In this document: positions 59,322-64,000 of the stretch, piece after piece | How positions within the stretch are numbered: position 1 is the stretch's first letter | How the letters are laid out: each line of letters opens with the position of its first letter | Source: Tubiluchus corallicola | Lineage: Eukaryota; Priapulida; Priapulimorpha; Priapulimorphida; Tubiluchidae | DNA: 64,000 bases | Direction of reading: 5' to 3' | Assembly (NCBI GenBank): GCA_030141605.1 | Contig: JAQGDQ010000554.1 | Location: 64,001 to 128,000 of the forward strand | Translations under genes and position numbers: made by a program | The notes under the pieces: model-generated | Seen by the model: the letters and a program-made list of their open reading frames with translations, nothing else | Told to the model about the DNA's origin: nothing | Database searches by the model: none

Positions 59322-59641
59322 TGTTACGGGGACGAAATGCCATTTATTTCCGACCCCTCTACAGTGTGATGGCTCGATCCATTACGAACCATTGCATATT
59401 AGCGTTGCATAGCAGCAATAAGTAGCTGATATGGGATGGCCTCGTCGGTTCAGTGGGCTGAGGGGCAGGTGCGTCTTCCCTCTCAGCATCTGCACCGTAA
59501 CGACAACTGGCATGGAGCACGATGGGGTAGACATCTGGCGTGTTACTTGATTCAGTAATTTTACTCTTATTACTGTTTTTCTACGTTTTCTTTTCAAACA
59601 TGCGACAACCGGCGTATCAGCACCATCCGCACTTCGTTACA
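59322..59641. mobile_element. Probable solo LTR (Gypsy-like), 320 bp
   Basis: It begins TGTTACGGGGACGAAATGCC and ends CACTTCGTTACA, i.e. TG...CA, with the CG-rich opening common in invertebrate Ty3/Gypsy LTRs. Four bases (ATAT) flank both sides and may be the target duplication, although the surroundings are AT-rich. It is far richer in GC than adjacent DNA. No internal retroviral-type genes or second LTR is seen. Confidence 0.5.
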
Positions 59642-60230
59642 ATATTTATTTATCAACAGCATTAACAGCGAAGCATATGTAGATTGCTTAACTAAAGTTT
59701 CTACTGTTACTATAAATGTTGATAATACCCCTCATACACACCGTCCCTACTATGCAAATTAAAACAAGTTGATACTGTCTCACAACAGGTAAAAACAATA
59801 TAAAATATTTGTATAGGACTGAAATAAATAGGAACATATGTCTTGAACAAAAACAATAGTTACAAATACATAAAAGATTCTTCTGTCACAAATATAAGGT
59901 GGAGAAAGAAACAAGTTACTCAGATTTGTTTGTTGAATTTTTATATAAACATCTGGGTTTCATACAGAACTAATTTATTAACATTATGAGGAATCGTGTC
60001 AGACCGACATTGTAGTAATTGTGTTTGAGAAATTGTGTTAGACAATAATTGCGAAAGAAAAACTTTGTGAAATGTTCCCAGGATTTTAATAAAATTAATA
60101 ATCACATGCTAAGATTATTCTTTTATTTACAATTAAAAATCCTAAATAATAGGTTGAATACATGTCATAACATTCACAAATACACGCAGTAAACCGATTA
60201 TAATTATACTCCATATTTTATTTTTATAAA
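59642..60230. other. Intergenic DNA
   Basis: AT-rich; nothing recognised. Confidence 0.5.
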
Positions 60231-60234
60231 TCAA

Positions 60235-60575
60235 TTATGTGTTTAGCGGAATGTTGGAAGCAATCTAACCGTTACGAATGAAAATGATCTATAGCCTTTT
60301 ATCTTTAATGTTTCCTTCTTTTGCCTAATGTAATGACTAATCAGTGAGAAAGTTTAGATTTGTCAGTTCTCAGAGTTTGCTTGTGCATGGCTTCTTTCTC
60401 ATTAAGTACTTGATTAGGCAGCACTTTTAGACTACCTGTAATGATACAAATAAATCGAAAAGCTTTTTTCTCAGTTTTTCGTGTATAGAAACCTAGCAAG
60501 CAGTAGTGCGTTGAGCGAACAAGTAGATTAAACAAGACTTGTATAATTATGGTTTTTGTTACAGTAGACACATAG
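60235..60575 (-). mobile_element. LINE C-terminal fragment (minus strand)
   Basis: On the minus strand LLVRSTHYCLLGFYTRKTEK is followed by KAFRFICIITGS, a late LINE RT pattern (LVRPxLEY...K.QkrAxRxI). After a stop, KIKGYRSFSFVTVRLLPTFR corresponds to the YGxRSFSFxxPxLWNxLP box, with the Trp lost. The copy is inactive. Confidence 0.6.
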
Positions 60576-60819
60576 GCACTCTACAGCTACACATTAAGAA
60601 TAATTTGACTGAGATTGTTTGGAATAATATGATTAAATTAATACAATTCTCTAGTAAAGTACTGTAATAAGATTTGATAAATCTCAGAAAGTCTTTGCGA
60701 TCTTTGTACAGTTTTTGTGAAATAGTTTTATGCATACATCGTAATTGTGATTTAATGTTTTAATTTTATTTTGATACAGCTACAACGTACATGTAATTAT
60801 TGTATTTATTGTGGTCTTA

Positions 60820-61060
60820 ACTAAATCGAGGATGAAATGCACTTAGTCATGAAATGTCCACGTTATCAGGATGATAGACTGACACTTTTTAACAATATTG
60901 ATAATTTGTTCCTTGCATTTTCTGCCATACCAACAGACAATGATAAATTTGTTTTTATAATGAGTAGTCAAGATTACTGTAGCTTTTCTGGAATCGCACT
61001 TTCAGACCCACGACTAAGAATCAGTTACTGTTTAAATAAAATCTGAATACATTTTTATAA
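60820..61060 (+). mobile_element. LINE 3' terminal fragment (+ strand)
   Basis: The + strand frame reads EDEMHLVMKCPRYQDDRLTL and later NDKFVFIMSSQD. The pattern E.E.H.xxxCPxYxxxR is the conserved C-terminal Cys/His box of many LINE ORF2 proteins. It could be the far 3' end of the element at 58.24 kb, split by later insertions, but I cannot show that. Confidence 0.6.
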
Positions 61061-62423
61061 AGAGTTATTAATACTGCTTTATGTAACATTGTTGTGATAA
61101 TTATTTTTAATACTTGTATGAATGAACTGTTATTTATTTTGCACGCTCGAGCTACAATATTCCGTTGTATGGGGATTTTAAAGTTAAAGTAAACGTCTCT
61201 TTTACTGTTGATTAAATCAGTTTTATTTGTTTGTTTGTAATGCAATGTATATGTAATGGCGGTTCAATAAAGAAACTCACATGTGGTTGCAATGCAATTA
61301 GGCCTCACAGTTCATTTTCTCAGTTCATAAAATAGAAAATATGGATGTTTCATTAACTTCTGACAATGGATTAATGGCCCTACAACCTTTACTAAAATAC
61401 AAAAACCTTTTCAATCTTAACCACGAGGAGAATAAGGTTCACTATAACGCACATTATATTGCTCTTACGGTGACATTAATTTGATTATAATTAGTCTGGC
61501 GAAGATAAAAGGCAAATTACAAAAATAACGTCATAGATGACGTTATAATCCTTTGATCATTTTTAGTTAAAATACAAATGGAATTCAGAACTGCTAGATT
61601 AATGCATTTGGATAAATAAAATTAATGCAACATTATCACAATTCCTGCTAGTGACAATGACATCAACTACACTACGTAGAATGTAACCGCTGCCATTAAA
61701 CAGTCTGGTGTATTACAGTGTTCATATTACATTTATTTCTTACGTATGAAACTTATGTGTTGTGTTTGACTATTACAGACACAATGCAAAAAACTACTTT
61801 GTCTTTGTCACTCAACGATTATTTACTTTATGACTTTAAATTTCAAACATAAATGCGATAAAATTCGCGAGAGATTGAACTTTGAAAAAATTTCTTCATA
61901 AATATCGCACAACAATGGACAAAATGAAAACTAAATTAAGCAGCTGTAATTGCACAAAATTTTCTAAACATTGTTTTCTGAATTTTTCAAGAATTCACTC
62001 TCCTGTTTGAAGCCAGAAGTCAGTATGAATGTAACAGGCAAAAAATATTCAAATGTGTAAAAAAGAGGCTTGAGTAGAAGCTTTACGCAACGTGTGCAGA
62101 CACAATAACTTTGTGTCTCTGTCAAACAAGCTTTCTATGCAAATTTCGTTGGAAATGGTTGCCATAGTATTAATACTAATAAACCAAATTTAAAACAACA
62201 ACAATCTAAACTAAAACCATAATAAACTGCGAGACGAATTTAAGAAATGTTACAACCGCCAAAGTTTGTTTTCAATTGGTACTTACAACTCAACATGTTT
62301 GCAGGCCCTACACCATGATGGTTATTTCCAAAAAATCGGTAATCAATTGGCATTGTATTTTGGATTTCCATTTTCCAGACTTTTTTCCATTTTAGGGCCG
62401 TTTCTTTGTTAATATTTTATCGG
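61061..62423. other. 3' flank of the GPCR gene, no gene recognised
   Basis: AT-rich DNA; nothing recognised. Confidence 0.5.
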
Positions 62424-63515
62424 TCAGGCCAATTGTCGTACAAAAACTGTTTGTATAGAAACAGTATATTCATCTTGATCCCTGTTTTGTAAACTTTGGT
62501 GCAAAGAACACTTGCCCCATCTCAGCAGTTTTTTCAACGATTCCCGAAAATCCCCGTTCTTCCAAATGTAGAAAAATGGATTGAGAATGGAGTTTAAGCC
62601 CAACCCAAGATGTCGAGCTTCTGAAAGTCTGTTTAATAGGACCAGATCGGTTTCTTCGTGGTTGTAAAACTTGTATATAAACAGCGGCAACAAGCAAAGA
62701 CAGGTTGAGGTGACTACTAACAGAGATATTCTAGTTGTCTTCATTTGACGCACCATGGTACCATTCTTTACCACAGACAGTCGTTGTCCGGAAGGTATGG
62801 AATTCACTGCTACGGTTTTCATCCTTTTTCTGTAGCTTATAATTATGCTTATGTAGGCGAACGTGATCCACAGCATTAGCAGAAGGGCCTGCAGTAGCAG
62901 CAGGTAGTGATGCCAAGGAGACGTGAACTTTCTCATGTTGCAAGATGTCCAAGGTTTTGTCTCATGTCTGAGTGTCAAACTCGCCGATGTGATTCCGAAA
63001 GTCAAATAGAGCGATCCGTATAACCACAAAACAATTACAAATTTCTTGGCATTTCTTACGGACATGATGTTTTTATAGCGAAGTGGTCGAGTTATAGCCA
63101 CATATCTGTCCGCTGTTATGAATGCCAGTGTAGCTATTGTCACTATCAGCAGACTTTGAAAGATTCCCACCATAATCGCACATGGAGTTTTCCTGTAAAT
63201 TGGACCGGTTACGTCATGTTGTCGTAAGACAGTGCCGATGAAAGAACATGTCCCAAAAACGAAATCGACCGAAGCCAAACTAGCAAGAAAATGGTTTGTA
63301 GCAGTTTTGAGCTTTTTGAATTTTCCAATAGTCACAAGAACGAGTCCATTAGAAATTATAGCGATAAATGATATCATGCATAACAGAACGTTGTTATAAG
63401 CTTGTGTGATAAACTGACGTTTCGTTGAATTGCTTGAAAATTCAGAATTGTAGCCGGTCTCATTTGCTGCACCAAATGGCAACACAGGCGATAAAACAAT
63501 ACTGTGGTTGCTCAT
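62424..63515 (-). CDS. Orphan class A (rhodopsin-like) G-protein-coupled receptor, single exon
   Basis: This 363-residue receptor starts at ATG 63,515. The extracellular N-terminus has three N-glycosylation sites (Asn3, 18 and 29). Seven hydrophobic segments carry class A landmarks: Asn56 in TM1, LASLASVD with Asp84 in TM2, Cys112 and Cys192 for the TM3-ECL2 disulfide, DRY at 136-138, Trp164 in TM4, Pro277 in TM6, and NPFFY at 312-316 in TM7. Helix 8 (GDFRESLKKLLR) and a possible palmitoylated Cys (GKCS) follow. Oddities: TM6 reads CLCLLP, so the toggle Trp of CWxP is Leu, and TM5 has no proline. The ligand and coupling are unknown. Amine-, lipid- or peptide-receptor subfamilies cannot be told apart by eye. 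Confidence 0.9.
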   Translation of the reverse strand: MSNHSIVLSPVLPFGAANETGYNSEFSSNSTKRQFITQAYNNVLLCMISFIAIISNGLVLVTIGKFKKLKTATNHFLASLASVDFVFGTCSFIGTVLRQHDVTGPIYRKTPCAIMVGIFQSLLIVTIATLAFITADRYVAITRPLRYKNIMSVRNAKKFVIVLWLYGSLYLTFGITSASLTLRHETKPWTSCNMRKFTSPWHHYLLLLQALLLMLWITFAYISIIISYRKRMKTVAVNSIPSGQRLSVVKNGTMVRQMKTTRISLLVVTSTCLCLLPLFIYKFYNHEETDLVLLNRLSEARHLGLGLNSILNPFFYIWKNGDFRESLKKLLRWGKCSLHQSLQNRDQDEYTVSIQTVFVRQLA

Positions 63516-64000
63516 ATCTGATGTTTCAACGTTTTGCCCAAGTACGCCTCAAACTATAGGGCCATCTAAACTTTAAAATAGTAGCAACAACCGAATTTTC
63601 ATTTTTTTCGTTTGGTGCATATATACAGGACGTCCCTTCAGGTGAATGTGGCGACCAAACAACGCTGAAGTTCGAAAGACAATTTGATTCTAGAACAAAT
63701 TTTCTCATTTAGAGCGCAGTCGGTAATGCGCATGGGAGGAAATCAAGGCACGACAGACAAGTCCTGCACATGTGTAACATGCAATGTATTTCAGTAATTT
63801 CCTTGTATCTTCAGCTGCCTTTGACGGTGCCTACGGTGACGAAATGTCTGGGTTAGAATATTAATTTACTAACTGACCGAATTGAGCGCTAAATGCTTGA
63901 CAAAGTGTATGGAAATCCTAATGAAGCGCCTTCCACTGAAGTGTCCAGTTTACTAAGCGGTTACACAAAGAAGACACAATGTTCAAGTATTCTAAGTATA
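63516..64000. other. Upstream region of the GPCR gene
   Basis: Presumed 5' flank of the minus-strand receptor. No convincing TATA box, exon or repeat was recognised up to the window edge. Confidence 0.4.

Overview
This is a window of animal nuclear DNA, most likely from a marine invertebrate. It is AT-rich, has long introns with GT..AG splice sites, and carries many decayed non-LTR retrotransposon fragments and microsatellites. Two recognisable genes, afadin and SARM1, are animal genes. I cannot name the phylum: the gene set (afadin, SARM1, a 2-aminoethylphosphonate transaminase, a GT31 glycosyltransferase and an orphan class A receptor) occurs in several invertebrate groups.

Layout. At 2-4315 (+) lies the 3' part of an afadin gene: the end of the dilute domain, the PDZ domain, a proline-rich linker, and coiled-coil and actin-binding-like tails, all in one uninterrupted exon. 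From 4.3 to 27.6 kb there is no confident protein gene. That stretch holds microsatellites, a degenerate ~30-bp tandem repeat, two LINE 3' fragments and two short DNA transposons. One of these, at 26.3-26.8 kb, is a hAT-type element with a perfect 8-bp target duplication.

From 27,617 to 44,627 (+) lies a complete SARM1 gene. I rebuilt ten core coding exons whose phases all agree, giving 866 codons: ARM, SAM, SAM and TIR, with the catalytic TIR glutamate present. Three more candidate exons sit between the second SAM domain and the TIR domain. All three are phase 1/1 and multiples of three bases, so they can be included or skipped without breaking frame. They are the most interesting signal here.

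At 48.3-49.6 kb (-) is an intronless 2-aminoethylphosphonate-pyruvate transaminase with a likely mitochondrial presequence. It faces SARM1 tail to tail. A GATA microsatellite, a tRNA-derived SINE and an old LINE fragment follow. At 54.15-55.15 kb (+) is a single-exon beta-1,3-galactosyltransferase-like gene (GT31). From 56.3 to 61.1 kb is a graveyard of LINE pieces on both strands, a Penelope-like GIY-YIG endonuclease remnant and a probable solo LTR. At 62.4-63.5 kb (-) is a single-exon class A GPCR.

The genes share no operon-like or pathway relationship. Afadin acts at cell junctions, SARM1 in NAD+ breakdown and axon degeneration or innate immunity, the transaminase in phosphonate metabolism, the GT31 enzyme in Golgi glycosylation and the receptor at the cell surface. 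All calls come from reading the sequence; no database search was run.
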